Shown here one piece after another: positions 24,750-36,399 of a DNA stretch of 64,000 nt; position 1 is the stretch's first letter; every line of letters starts with the position of its first letter. The position numbers and the translations under genes are program-made. This stretch comes from Annona cherimola (lineage: Eukaryota; Streptophyta; Magnoliopsida; Magnoliales; Annonaceae): contig CM059971.1 in NCBI GenBank assembly GCA_030490835.1, positions 4,596,545-4,660,544 of the forward strand, given 5' to 3'. Under the pieces are notes generated by a model. That model was given only the letters and a program-made list of their open reading frames with translations, did not search any database and was not told the DNA's origin.

Positions 24750-25047
24750 AATTTTTTATATTTTATATTGGTATATAATTATATATATCTCAGCACATAT
24801 CATATGGAAGATATGAGATATTATTACAAATCTGAAAACACACATAACATCCTAAAGAAATCTGAATACACAGTTTTATGAAAGAATTTGAAAAATACAG
24901 CTTCCAATAGCCAACTAAGAGACCACCTGCTCCCACACCCACTTCAATCCTGAGACCACCTATTTTATGAGCGGAAATCCCAAATGTGATTGGAACCCAC
25001 ACCGACCCGCAGGGCCATTCTGCGCTGCTAGCTAGCTTCGGTTGGCT
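24750..25047 (-). mobile_element. SINE-like element with perfect 12-bp target duplication
   Basis: The 12-bp sequence GTACTGTCTCTC flanks both sides (24,738-24,749 and 25,048-25,059). The unoccupied site occurs at 33,110-33,125 and 35,453-35,466 within the related 2-kb repeats. On the minus strand the head contains GTGGGTTCCAATCAC, a decayed B box, and the tail is T/A-rich. It aligns along its length with the SINE-like insert at 3,458-3,707 (shared GGTGGTCTC and ATATCTCATAT-like strings). Confidence 0.8.
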
Positions 25048-25078
25048 GTACTGTCTCTCTATTATCTGTGGAGCTTTA

Positions 25079-25369
25079 GGGTGTGTTTGCTTAGGGTAAA
25101 AAAGTGTCATCTAAAACTTTTCAATCTAAAACTTTTCACTCTCCATCATTACTTTATTTTTTAATTATTTTTTCATATTTTTCTATACAAACTATTCTAC
25201 TTTTCAATCATTTTTACACAACTACCCATACAACTAACCTATCTATTTTAACTTTATTCTCTTTACTCCTCATCATTACTCCTATTATATCATATCACTT
25301 TCTATTGATTTGACAATTTCTACTCCAAAAACTTTTTATCAAAAGTTTTATCTCCTACCAAACACACCA
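25079..25369 (+). mobile_element. Tourist-like MITE T4
   Basis: Begins GGGTGTGTTTGC, ends CCAAACACACCA, flanked by TTA (25,076-25,078 and 25,370-25,372). Related repeats at 31,117-31,119 and 33,139-33,141 give the empty site GGGGCTTTAA. Confidence 0.88.
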
Positions 25370-25392
25370 TTAACAAAAACGTGTCACGCCGA

Positions 25393-26570
25393 CATAACTA
25401 ACAGAAGAAGCATGACATTTATATGAAAGGAATATTTCAATCTTAACTTAGATTTTTAAATTTTATTTATAATTTTAATGATAGAAATAGAATCGGTTAA
25501 ATTCTTTTCCTTTTGCCACTATCCATTTGGGGTTGTAGTAACTTACTGGGGCCCATAGGGAGCTGGGGGTGTTAAAAACCCTTATTAATGAGGGGTAATT
25601 TTACCTCCCAAGGGCTATTCAATGTACCATAAGTCATGTTACTTTTGGCTCCAAATTTTTAGTACATTTTCTTAGATATATTAATAACCTATATAATTAT
25701 TTATCTATGTATAAATTATGTCCTACATAGTTTGCATATTGAAAAAATAACTATACTATTACATTGATTTCGTAGCATCTTCTAATGGGGCCTATCTGCA
25801 AAGACAATTTAGGTGAAAATTAGTATTATAATAAAATAAATAATTCTAAATATAATAGATGAACATGTAAAGTTAGCACGCCAAAAAACATATATTTTTA
25901 TTTTTTTAATTTTTTATGAACATGTAAAGTTAGGTGTATTTAGATGCGGTTTTGGATAAACATGTAAAATATAGTCCGATGGTTAGTAAATGATCATAAC
26001 TAATAGAAGAAGCATGACATTTATATGAAAGGAATATTTTAATACTTAGGCGATCATGGAAGCTTTCAATCTTAACCTGGATTTTTAAATTTTATTTATA
26101 ATTTTAATAACAGAAATAGTATTGGTTAAATTCTTTCCTTTTTGCCACTATACATTTGGAGTTGCGGTAACTTACTGCTGCTCATAGGGAGCTGGGTGTG
26201 TTCAAAACCCTTATTGGTGAGGGGTAATTTTACATTAGTCCTCCCAACGGCTATGCAATGTACTATAAGTTATGTTATATTTGGCTCAAAATTTTTACTA
26301 CATTTTCTTAGATAGATTAATATCCCGTACAATTATTTATCTATGCATAAATTATGTCCTAGATAGTTTGCATATTGAGAAAATAACTATGCTATTACAT
26401 TGATTTTGTGACATTCTCTAATGGGGCCTATATGCACAAACTATTTAGGTGAAAATTAGTATTGTAATAAAATAAATAATTCTAAATACAATAGATAAAC
26501 ATGTAAAGTTAGCCCGCCAAGAAAACATATATTTTTTTATTTTTGAGTTTTTTTGAACGTATAAAGGGTA
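25393..26570. repeat. ~590-bp local tandem duplication in L3
   Basis: Two copies, about 25,393-25,960 and 25,990-26,570, share AGAAGAAGCATGACATTTAT, the GAGCTGGGNGTGTT string and the AACATGTAAAGTTAGC end. They are diverged by scattered substitutions. Confidence 0.75.
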
Positions 26571-26575
26571 TGTTT

Positions 26576-26846
26576 GGTAACGAATAAAAATTTTCAAGTT
26601 AAAACTTTTCAATCTAAAATTTTTTATTGTCCATAATTATCCTATTTTTTAATCATTTCTTCATATTTTTCTATACAACTACTCTATTTTTCAATCATTT
26701 CTACACAACTACCAACACAACTAACGTATCTATTTCAATTTTATCATATTTACTCCTCATCATTACCCCTATCATATCACATCATTTAACAACTTCTAGT
26801 TCCTATAATTTTTCATCGAAAATTGTATTTATTCCCAAACACACCC
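26576..26846 (+). mobile_element. Tourist-like MITE T1 copy in L3
   Basis: GGGTATGTTTGGTAAC start and CCAAACACACCC end at the same relative site as 6,878-7,159. Confidence 0.72.
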
Positions 26847-27193
26847 AAAGTTAGATGTGTTTAACCTATAAACTAAATTTTTCTATTTTTGAATATTTTA
26901 AGTATTTTTTTGAATTTTTAAACATAGTGACATTTTTGTTAATTTTGAACTAGGAATTAACGAAAATGCCACCGTGTTCAAAAATTTGAAAAAATACTTA
27001 AAATCATCTAACTGATAAAACTTGATTTATAGGTTAAATATACTTAGCTTTATATGTTCATAAAAAAATTAAAAAAAATATATATATTTTTGGATTAGCC
27101 GTCTATCAAGAGTGTCTGGTTTAACCCATCAAAAAAAAAAAAAAAAAAACAGAGAAGAGTGTCACAATTTAGATAACACTTGCAAACATATTA

Positions 27194-27471
27194 AGAGTGT
27201 GTTTTGTAGTAACAAAAAAAATCTCAAAGTTAAAACTTTTCACTATTCATAACAATTCTATTTTTAATTATTTTTCACATCTTTCTATGCAACTAACATA
27301 CTTTTTAAATATTTCTACATAATTATCCATATAACTAACCTATTTATTTTAAGTTTATTTTTTTATTCATTGTCTTTATCTTTATCATATCACATCATTC
27401 TCTTCAAATTTAAAAATTTTTATACAAAAAACTTTTCATCTAAAAATTTTGTCACTTCCCTAATACATCCG
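27194..27471 (+). mobile_element. Tourist-like MITE T2 copy in L3
   Basis: AGAGTGTGTTTTGTAG start after TTA; CCTAATACATCC end. Positional equivalent of 7,506-7,782. Confidence 0.65.
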
Positions 27472-28059
27472 TAGAGTATTAAATACCAATTACCATCTTA
27501 AAAATAAAAATTAACTTCATTTAGTTTTAGTAAGATTACATAACTAAGCTTCAAATTAAGAGGATTTAATTAAATAAACTTATATGGTCCTTGGAAGCAC
27601 ACTAAGGGTTTTCAATACCAATTAGTATTTGAGAAATGAAAGTTAATATTTAGTTAGGTTTGTTCAGCTCTAATTATCTCTGGTTAGTGTTTGTTGTTTG
27701 TTATATTAGCTTCGGTTAACCAAGTCTTTTTATCTAATTTTAAATTGCACTAATATTAATTTGAAACATAATATATCATGTCTAAATTTTAAAGTCTATA
27801 ATATATATGGCGAATAGAATATAAAATTATACGTCCCAAACTTCGATTTAATTACAAGAATTTCGTTGGCTTGACTACAATTAAAAATTTTAAACAAAAT
27901 TATATTAAAATACATTCACTACTTAGTTTTGAAATTTTAAATATTCTAATTGAATTTTTAATTTTATTTTTCATATATGAAAATTTTATGAACCACACGT
28001 GAAAATATATTTAATAATTCAAATAATATATTGTAGTTGATGTAAATCATTTGTAGTTT

Positions 28060-28334
28060 TACACCAAAAATTTTTCAAACTAAAATTTTTTTAATTTAAA
28101 ACTTTCATTCTCTATAACTACTTTGTTTAATTATTTCTTTATGTCTTAATATATAACCATCCTAATTTCCAATCATTTTTACATAACTACAAGTACAACT
28201 AACCTATCTATTTTAATTTTATTCTTTTTATTTTTTATAATTATCCTTATCTTGTGACATCATTTTCTCTCACTCTAAAAACTTTTACACCGATAATTTT
28301 TTCTTAAAAATTTTATCACTTAAAAAACACACCC
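28060..28334 (+). mobile_element. Tourist-like MITE T3 copy in L3
   Basis: Right end AAAAACACACCC; left end degraded. Positional equivalent of 8,370-8,646. Confidence 0.6.
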
Positions 28335-30959
28335 TTTATATAAAATATACAAACATATTATCATCTACTTCAAAATTACCGACAAAGCTCGACATAGAAC
28401 AACATTCACAAATGACGCAGACTTACTGTACAGTTGGCTCTAAACAAGCCTTACTCGATCATGAAATGATAATATATTTTATTATTGTATTTAGAATTGT
28501 TTATTTTATTAGCATACCAATTTTCATTTAAATTAAATATACATATGGGTCTCGTCTGAAAATGTTACAAAATTAATATAATAAAAGAATTTGATGTATA
28601 TTTTCATCAAGAAAATAGTTAGATGTAGATAATAATTTTAAAATTATTTTTTAATATATTAACTATCTAAAATATAATTTATAGATAAATAAATGATTAA
28701 ATAATGTATTAATATATTTAAGTGCATGTGGGGCTTATTTTGAGCCAACTATACACTGTTGGCTATATCATATAGGTTTTTTATGTATATATATATATAT
28801 ATAAGTTTTTAATACTACTCAAGTTTAACAAGACTTACATACTTAATATACATAAGTTTTTAATACTGCTCAAGTTTAACAAGATTCACATACTTAAAAT
28901 GAAGTTATATATTTATATTTTGTTTGTTGTATACAAAACAAAATGTTCAAGCGCATTTGAACTATTGCACTCCACTATAAAATAAGCCCGATGTGATGTG
29001 ATTATGAACTTAACATCTACCTGACCCATCATATTTAGAATCTTGAATACCAATTTTCAACCAAAACAAACATGCATATCAGCCCCATTTTAAAATTGAA
29101 TAAAATCAATATAATAAAATAATTTAACATAAATATAGATTTTAAAATTATTTTTACTTATAATTTATCTAAAATATGATTTTTAATAATAACTGTTATA
29201 TAATGTCTATTACATTTTGACTTTCGTGGGTTCCATTTTGCGGTAGACTTCAACGTCTTACCATGTAGTTCGACTTGACATGAAGGGTTCTCACATAAAT
29301 TATAAATTTTAAAAATGATATATCCTATTTTTACGGCAAGAGAAATGAAAATAGTGCAATAACAAAAAATGAAATTAGGACAGTAGTGTAAAAATAAGAA
29401 TTAGGTGACATGAGGAAGATTTCGCTAGTAAAAATAACTGAAGAATTTACATTTGTATATATACAATTGTAGTGGATTAAATGTATTAAATAGGTTGAAT
29501 TGATTCAATAAGTTAAATGGGTTATTAAATGGGTTAACTGGTTATAAAATCTCAACCCTAACAACCCGATTACCAAATTGATAATGGCGTGAGTATATGT
29601 AAAATTAGGATAAAAATTTATAAGTCTATGACACATTTTTGAATTTTCATGAGGATAATTGAAATTAAAATTAAAATTTATAAGCATAAGTGGAATTTGC
29701 CCAATTTCCAATAATTTTGTTCGAAATTGCCAAACGCACTAATGCACGTGGTAAATTCTGATGACGCTTCTTCTGCGTGAGATGTGACATTGTTGTTCAT
29801 CTGTTTGCTAATCGGTACAGGGAAGAAGTAATAAGTGTGGACTTTTAATATTTTTGAAAAATGATAAAATAATATGACAGAATAATGGGTAAAGTATAAG
29901 GGAAAAGTGGGATTTGAGGATGTAATTATTGTTGAAACATAAAAGCTTTTATCACAGAACATAAAAAATTTTAAGTTTTATATTTTAATATGTGTATATT
30001 TTTTAAAGGAGAATGATTTGTGCTAAGTAATGACTTATTTAACTCATGTCAAAAAAACGGATTATTTTTTTTGCTTGTTCTCATGAATTTGTTAATATAG
30101 ATGTATTTAATATACAAATTAAGTTTTACTATTTTTGAAGATATGTATATATTTGTTTTAAATTTTAAACATGAGGGTATTTTAGCCATTTTTAATTATT
30201 AAAATTACCTAATGTTTAAACACAAAAAAATCTGTGCATTTTTTAAAAATGATTAATTTTAATTTGTATATTAAATACACTTAGATAAATAAGTTTATTT
30301 AAAAACAAAAGAAAAGATTTTCGAAATCGTTTTTTTGGCATGGGTTGACTGGATCATATCTAGTTTTAAAGTCTCCATAAGACACATAAACATATAAAAA
30401 ATTTTAACCGAAATTGAAAAAAGTTTCCCTAGTCCCTCTAAGCTTGTCCTAAGAAAAAATGACTTAATTGGTTCAATTTTCTCGTTATTAAAATTATCTT
30501 AGATAATATCTAATTGACATAAATTATTTATAATTTATTTTTAGAAAATTTTAATAATCAACGTACTTTCACAATTTTGATATTAACCTGTTGAATATTT
30601 CATTTGAAAGATTTTTTTAATATTAAAAATAAAAACAATATTATAACTATAATATATAGCCAAGGAATGCATCCCCTTTTTTAACATCATCGGAGCAGCA
30701 TGCCAGCAGAGCCGGACAGAGCTTAAGGTGTCAGAGAGACGGGCCAACAAATAATCGTCGTGCAGTGGGGCTGTGTACCTTCTAGGATTAAATATTTTCA
30801 CAACTCTCATGCGTGGAAGAATTCTTTCATAACCCTTAACTAATGGAGGGAAAAGAATTCTACCACAACCCTCACCTAATGGAGGAATCAATCTGTAAAC
30901 TCTCACACAATGGAGGACCAATCTGTAAAACCCTGTTTTTTTCAAGGGAAATTTCATCC

Positions 30960-32880
30960 ACTTCCAGTGCGAAACCGTGACCACAGCAGCACCTAGCACG
31001 GCATCTTGCCACTGGGGCACCAATCTGTTCAGCTGAATTGTTTGAGGGGCATTGACAGAAACGCGTCGTGCAGACTAAAAATAACAGTTGTGCGCCTCTC
31101 TATTATTTGTGGGGCTTTAACAAAAACGCGTCATGCTGACTTTTCTCCGCCCTCTCTATTTTCAAAAGAATTGTAGCACGGAGTCAGTGGCGGCCAGAGT
31201 CATGTGTCGGAGCAATGAACAAGGAAATTTTAACCGTGAGAAAAGCTTTACCCACGGTGGCCCAATATAGGTGAAATACCCATGGCCTACAATAAGCTGC
31301 TAAATCAATCAAAAAATTTTGTTAAATGACAACCAACACCTCAAAAAAAGAGCAGCAGAAATATGACAATTTATACAAATGAAATAAATTTGAGCGCACA
31401 TATAAATGAAAAGAAAATAAAAAATATCAAAACTAAAAAAAAATGAAAGTCGCTAGCATGCTGTGTGCATTGTATGCTTCAATGCTCCATAATCAAGATG
31501 TCATCACTTGAATCAAAAAAGAAACAAAGATGCCATCACATTGTATATAAGGAAAGTGTAAAAATTGGCAGATTCATGTAAATTTTGTCACTTTTTCCGC
31601 TCTCACTGGAGTGCGATCGCATGCATACTACACCTATTTTTTTAAAAAAATTTTGAAATTTTTTTTATGAAACTGTTAATCTAGGTGTATTTAACATATG
31701 TATTAATTTTTACCATTTTTGGATTATTTTAGATTTTTTTAAATTTTTAAAAATTAACGGCATTTTTAATAATTTAAATTTGCTAAAAAGCACTGCACCT
31801 ATTTTTTTAAATTTTTTTTGAAATTTTTTTTATGAAGCTGTTAATCTAGGTGTATTTAACATATGTTTCAATTTTTACCATTTTTGGATACTTTTAGATT
31901 TTTTAAAATTTTTAAAAATTAATAGCATTTTTAGTAATTTAAATTTGCTAAAAAGCCACTGATTTTTAAAAATCTAAAAAAAAATCTAAAAATCTCTAGA
32001 ATTAGTAAACATTGATATATATGTTAAATACACATATATTAACCTTTTTTGTAAAAAAAATTCGAATAAAATAAAATAAAATAGTTGTATGCATCAATGC
32101 ACCAGCCCCTCTTCCTGAACGCCGATTGGATAAAAAATGCAGAATGATAGATAATTTTTCTTTCCCGCCCATTCCAATGATTCATAGTGTAGTACACAAA
32201 TATTCGCACAATTTACAATTATTGTTTAGCTTGATTATCTGTCGGGCACTGACATTGACTGTAGTGGTCACAAAAGCAAAGTCACCTTGGATTTGTCCAC
32301 TGGCTTCGGTGTATTCACTGGAAAAGCTCCATAAAGTTGTGAATAGTGGGACAATTCACCAAGTTGTATATATTTCATATATCAAATTTACCATTTTCAA
32401 ATTATTATATTTATATATTCACCAATTTTCAGAAATCAATAATTTTCACGCGTCCCCCTCTTCTCACATGGAAACGGATTAAAATTTTTTCTTGTTAAAA
32501 ATTTATAATAAAAATTTGTGTGGGGCTTTAACAAAAACACGTCATGCCGACTTTTCTCCCTCATCTCTGTTTTTGGAGTAATGAATGTGGAAATTTTAAC
32601 CGTGAGAAAGGGGACGTTGGGTAATATTGAGTGTGTATACTATGGTTTTCTCACGCGATTTGATTTTCCAAGGTTAATTATTACTTCATCAATCACACTA
32701 ATTTTTTTACTTTTACTCTTATATTCCAATCATTTTTCCTATCAACTATATACAACAAACTTATTTATTCTAACTATACTCCTATCATTTTCTATCGCTC
32801 ACATATTTATTAAAATACTCTCTTTTCTATTTCCCATCATTTTTACAATTCCAAAATTTTACACATTACCATACGTCCCC
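30960..32880. repeat. 2-kb tandem repeat unit S1
   Basis: Begins in GAAACCGTGACCACAGCAGC and runs to CGTCCCCCAATAGAAG. It matches S2 at an offset of about 2,030 bp and S3 beyond. It contains two partial copies of the CCCGGG-family MITE core (31,620-32,100), pieces also present at 5,310-5,760 and 14,045-14,850, and an AT-rich stretch at 32,630-32,870. Open frames on both strands are repeated in S2 but carry no recognisable domain. Confidence 0.78.
31620..32100. mobile_element. partial, internally duplicated CCCGGG-family MITE in S1
   Basis: GAGTGCGATCGCATGCAT on the left matches the 14,231 MITE end. GCTGTTAATCTAGGTG and CACTGCACCTATTTTTTT occur twice (about 31,670 and 31,845), so the left arm is duplicated. 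The right end GTTGTATGCATCAATGCACC is followed by CCCTCTTCCT. Confidence 0.65.
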
Positions 32881-34920
32881 CAATAGAAGACAAGAATTCT
32901 TTCACAACCCTCACCTGATAGAGGGACCCATCTGTAAACTCTAACAGAATGGAGGACTAATCTGTATAACCTTATTATTCCGGTGGGCTTCGAAACCGTG
33001 ACCATAGCAGCACCTGGCACGGCATCGTGCCACTGGTGCACCAATCTGTTCAGCTGAATTATTCGTGGGGCATTGATAGAAACGCGTGGTGCAGACTGAA
33101 AGTAATAGTCGTACTGTCTCTCTATTATTTCAGGGGCTTTAAGAAAAACGCGTCATGCCGACTTTTCCCCGCCCCCTCTATTTTCAAAAGAATTGTAGCA
33201 CGGAGTTAGTGGCGGCCAGAGTCACGTGTCGGAGTAATGAACGAGGAAATTTTAACCGGGAGAAAAACTTTACCAACGGTGGCCCACCATAGGTGAAATA
33301 CCAATAGCCTACAATAAGCTGCTAAATCAATCAAAAAATTTTGTTAAATGACAACCAACACCTCAAAAAAAGAGCAGCAGAAATATGACAATTTATACAA
33401 ATGAAATAAATTTGAGCGCACATATAAATGAAAAGAAAATAAAGAATATCAAAACTAAAAAAAATGAAAGTCGCTAGCATGCTGTGTGCATTGTATGCTT
33501 CGATGCTCCATAATCAAGATGTCATCACTTGAATCAAAAAAGAAACAAAGATGCCATCACATTGTATAAAAGGAAAGTGTAAAAATTGGCAGATTCATGT
33601 AAATTTTGTCACTTTTTCCGCTCTCACCGGGAGTGTATTTTTTTTAAATTTTTTTTGAAATTTTTTTTATGAAGCTGTTAATCTAGGTGTATTTAACATA
33701 TGTATCAATTTTTACCAATTTTGGATACTTTTAAAATTTTTTAAATTTTTAAAAATTAATGGCATTTTTAATAATTTAAATTTGCAAAAAAACACTACAC
33801 CTATTTTTTTAAAAAAATTTTGAAATTTTTTTATGAAGTTGTTAATCTAGGTGTATTTAACATATGTATCAATTTTTACTATTTTTGGATACTTTTATAT
33901 TTTTTTTAAAATTTTTAAAATTAATGGCATTTTTAGTAATTTAAATTTGCTAAAAAGCCACTGATTTTTAAAAATCTAAAAAAAAAAATCTAAAAATCTC
34001 TAGAATTAGTAAACATTGATATATATGTTAAATACACATATATTAACCTTTTTATAAAAAAATTCGAATAAAATAAAATAAAATAGTTGTATGCATCAAT
34101 GCACCAGCCCCTCTTCCTGGACGCCGATTGGATAAAAAATGCAGAATGATAGATAATTTTTCTTTGCCGCCAACTCCAATGATTCATAGTGTAGTACACA
34201 AATATTCGCACAATTTACAATTATTGTTTAGCTTGATTATCTGTCGGGCACTGACATTGACTGTAGTGGTCACAAAAGCAAAGTCACCTTGGATTTGTCC
34301 ACTGGCTTCGGTGTATTCACTGGAAAAGCTCCATAAAGTTGTGAATAGTGGGACAATTCACCAAGTTGTATATATTTTATATATCAAATTTACCATTTTC
34401 AAATTATTATATTTATATATTCACCAATTTTCAGAAATCAATAATTTTCACGCGTCCCCCTCTTCTCACATGGAAAAGGATGAAAATTTTTTATTGTTAA
34501 AAATTTATAATAAAAATTTTTGTGGGGCTTTAACAAAAACACGTCATGCCGACTTTTCTCCGTCATCTCTGTTTTTACTTTTTAAGGTACTATCGCTAGC
34601 AGTGGTGGCTAGAGTCACGTGTTGGAGTAATGGATGTGGAAATTTTAACCTTGAGAAAGGGGACGTTGGGTAATATTTGAGTGTGTATATTATGGTTTTC
34701 TCATGGGATTTGATTTTCAAAGTTCAATTATTACTTCATCAATCACACTATTTTTTTACTTTTATCCTTATATTCCAATTATTTTTCCTATCAACTATAT
34801 ACAACAAACTTATTTATTCTAACTATACTCCTATCATTTTCTATCGCTCATACATTTATTAAAATACTCTCTTTTCTATTTCCCATCATTTTTACAATTC
34901 CAAAATTTTACACATTACCA
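32880..34920. repeat. 2-kb tandem repeat unit S2
   Basis: Second copy of S1, nearly identical over long blocks (for example both contain GACATTGACTGTAGTGGTCA and GGTGTATTCACTGGAAAAGC). It contains the same partial MITE (33,630-34,100). No coding function was recognised. Confidence 0.8.
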
Positions 34921-35770
34921 TACGTCCCCCAATAGAAGACAAGAATTCTTTCACAACCCTCACCTGATAGAGGGACCCATCTGTAAACTCTAACAGAATG
35001 GAGGACTAATCTGTATAACCTTGTTATTCCGGTGGGCTTCGAAACCGTGACCATAGCAGCACCTGGCACGGCATCGTGCCACTGGTGCACCAATCTGTTC
35101 AGCTGAATTATTTGTGGGGCATTGATAGAAACGCGTCGTGCAGACTCAGGGTCTATTTGGCAATTTAGAAAAGTTGTCAAGTTAAAACTTTTCAATCTAA
35201 AACTTGTCACTTTTCATATTTATTATTTTTTAAATTATTTTTTATACATTTTTCTATACAACAACCCTACTTTTCAATCATTTCTACACAACTACCAATA
35301 CAATTAACCTATTTATTTTAAATTTATTCTCTTTACTCATCATCATTACTCCTACAACATCACATCATTTTTCACTAATTTGACAAGTTTTACATAAAAA
35401 ACTTTTCATCAAAAATTTTACAACTTTCCAAACATACGGTGAAAGTAACAGTCGTACTGTCTCTCTATTATTTGTGGGGCTTTAACAAAAACGCGTCATG
35501 CCGACTTTTCTCCGCCCTCTGTATTTTCAAAAGAATTGTAGCACGGAGTCAGTGGCGGCCAGAGTCACGTGTCGGAGTAATGAACGAGGAAATTTTAACC
35601 GTGAGAAAAACTTTACCCACGGTGGCCCACCATAGGTGAAATACCAATGGCCTACAATAAGCTGCTAAATCAATCAAAAAAATTTGTTAAATGACAAAAA
35701 AATTTGTTAAATGACAACCAACACCTCAAAAAAAGAGCAGCAGAAATATGACAATTTATACAAGGCTGTG
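34920..35770. repeat. 2-kb tandem repeat unit S3 (partial)
   Basis: Repeats the first part of S1/S2, interrupted by a Tourist-like MITE at 35,149-35,439. It stops after AGAGCAGCAGAAATATGAC near 35,755. A short AAAAAATTTGTTAAATGAC direct repeat occurs at about 35,675-35,715. Confidence 0.75.
35149..35439 (+). mobile_element. Tourist-like MITE T5 in S3
   Basis: Starts GGGTCTATTTGG, ends CCAAACATACGG. The flanks TCA (35,146-35,148) and TGA (35,440-35,442) correspond to TGA at the empty site in S2 (33,097-33,099). Length is 291 bp, the same as T4. Confidence 0.87.
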
Positions 35771-35970
35771 TAAAAAATAAAAAATGACATCCGGAGGATA
35801 TCACATCGTATAAAAAATATACTAAAAGGATTAAAAAAATTTATGCAGAGTTTCTAAAATCTTACTTAGCACTTTTTAAAAATGGGTTTTCTCTCGCCGT
35901 TAGATTTTCCTCATTTATTACTCATACACATCTCAGTTGCCTTCACTGTTTTTTTGGACTTTTCCCTTTA

Positions 35971-36249
35971 GGGTATGTTTGGCAATGAGTATAATATCAA
36001 GTTAAAATTTTTCAATCTAAAAGTTTTTACTATCTATAATTATCCTATTTTTTAATTATTTTTTCACATTTTCCTATACAATTATCTTACTTTTTAATCA
36101 TTTTTGCACAACTATCTATATAACTAACCTATCTAGTTTTACTTTATTCTCTTTACTCCTCATGATTACCTCTATCATACCATATTATTTGACAACTTTT
36201 ATTTTCTAATATTTTTATCAAAAGTTTTATATATATTCCCAAACACAAC
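35971..36249 (+). mobile_element. Tourist-like MITE T6
   Basis: Starts GGGTATGTTTGG after TTA (35,968-35,970) and ends CCCAAACACAAC before TTG. Confidence 0.75.
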
Positions 36250-36399
36250 TTGAAGATGCAGAGGTGAGCCAAAAATTTAGTATTAAAATATGGGAATTCA
36301 AAGCAGCTCTTTTTCAGTGCAGCACATAAGCATCTAAAAATTTTTTGGGATCAAGGATCCACTCTCAATCTTCAACAGCATTGCTGAAAACTAGAAGTG

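Larger units (their letters stand above)
25395..30980. repeat. long segmental repeat L, copy 3 (incomplete on the left)
   Basis: Matches L1 from about 6,330 and L2 from about 15,410, then the L2-only distal part to about 22,590. It contains an extra local duplication at the left (25,393-25,960 versus 25,990-26,570). It has lost about 1.5 kb relative to L1 around 29,335-29,580. No gene was seen. Confidence 0.78.

Noticed and set aside
32126..34673. Recurring frames of 118 and 181 residues in S1 and S2
   Set aside because: Repetition comes from DNA duplication. Length differs because of indels and the translation shows no domain; substitutions do not look constrained.
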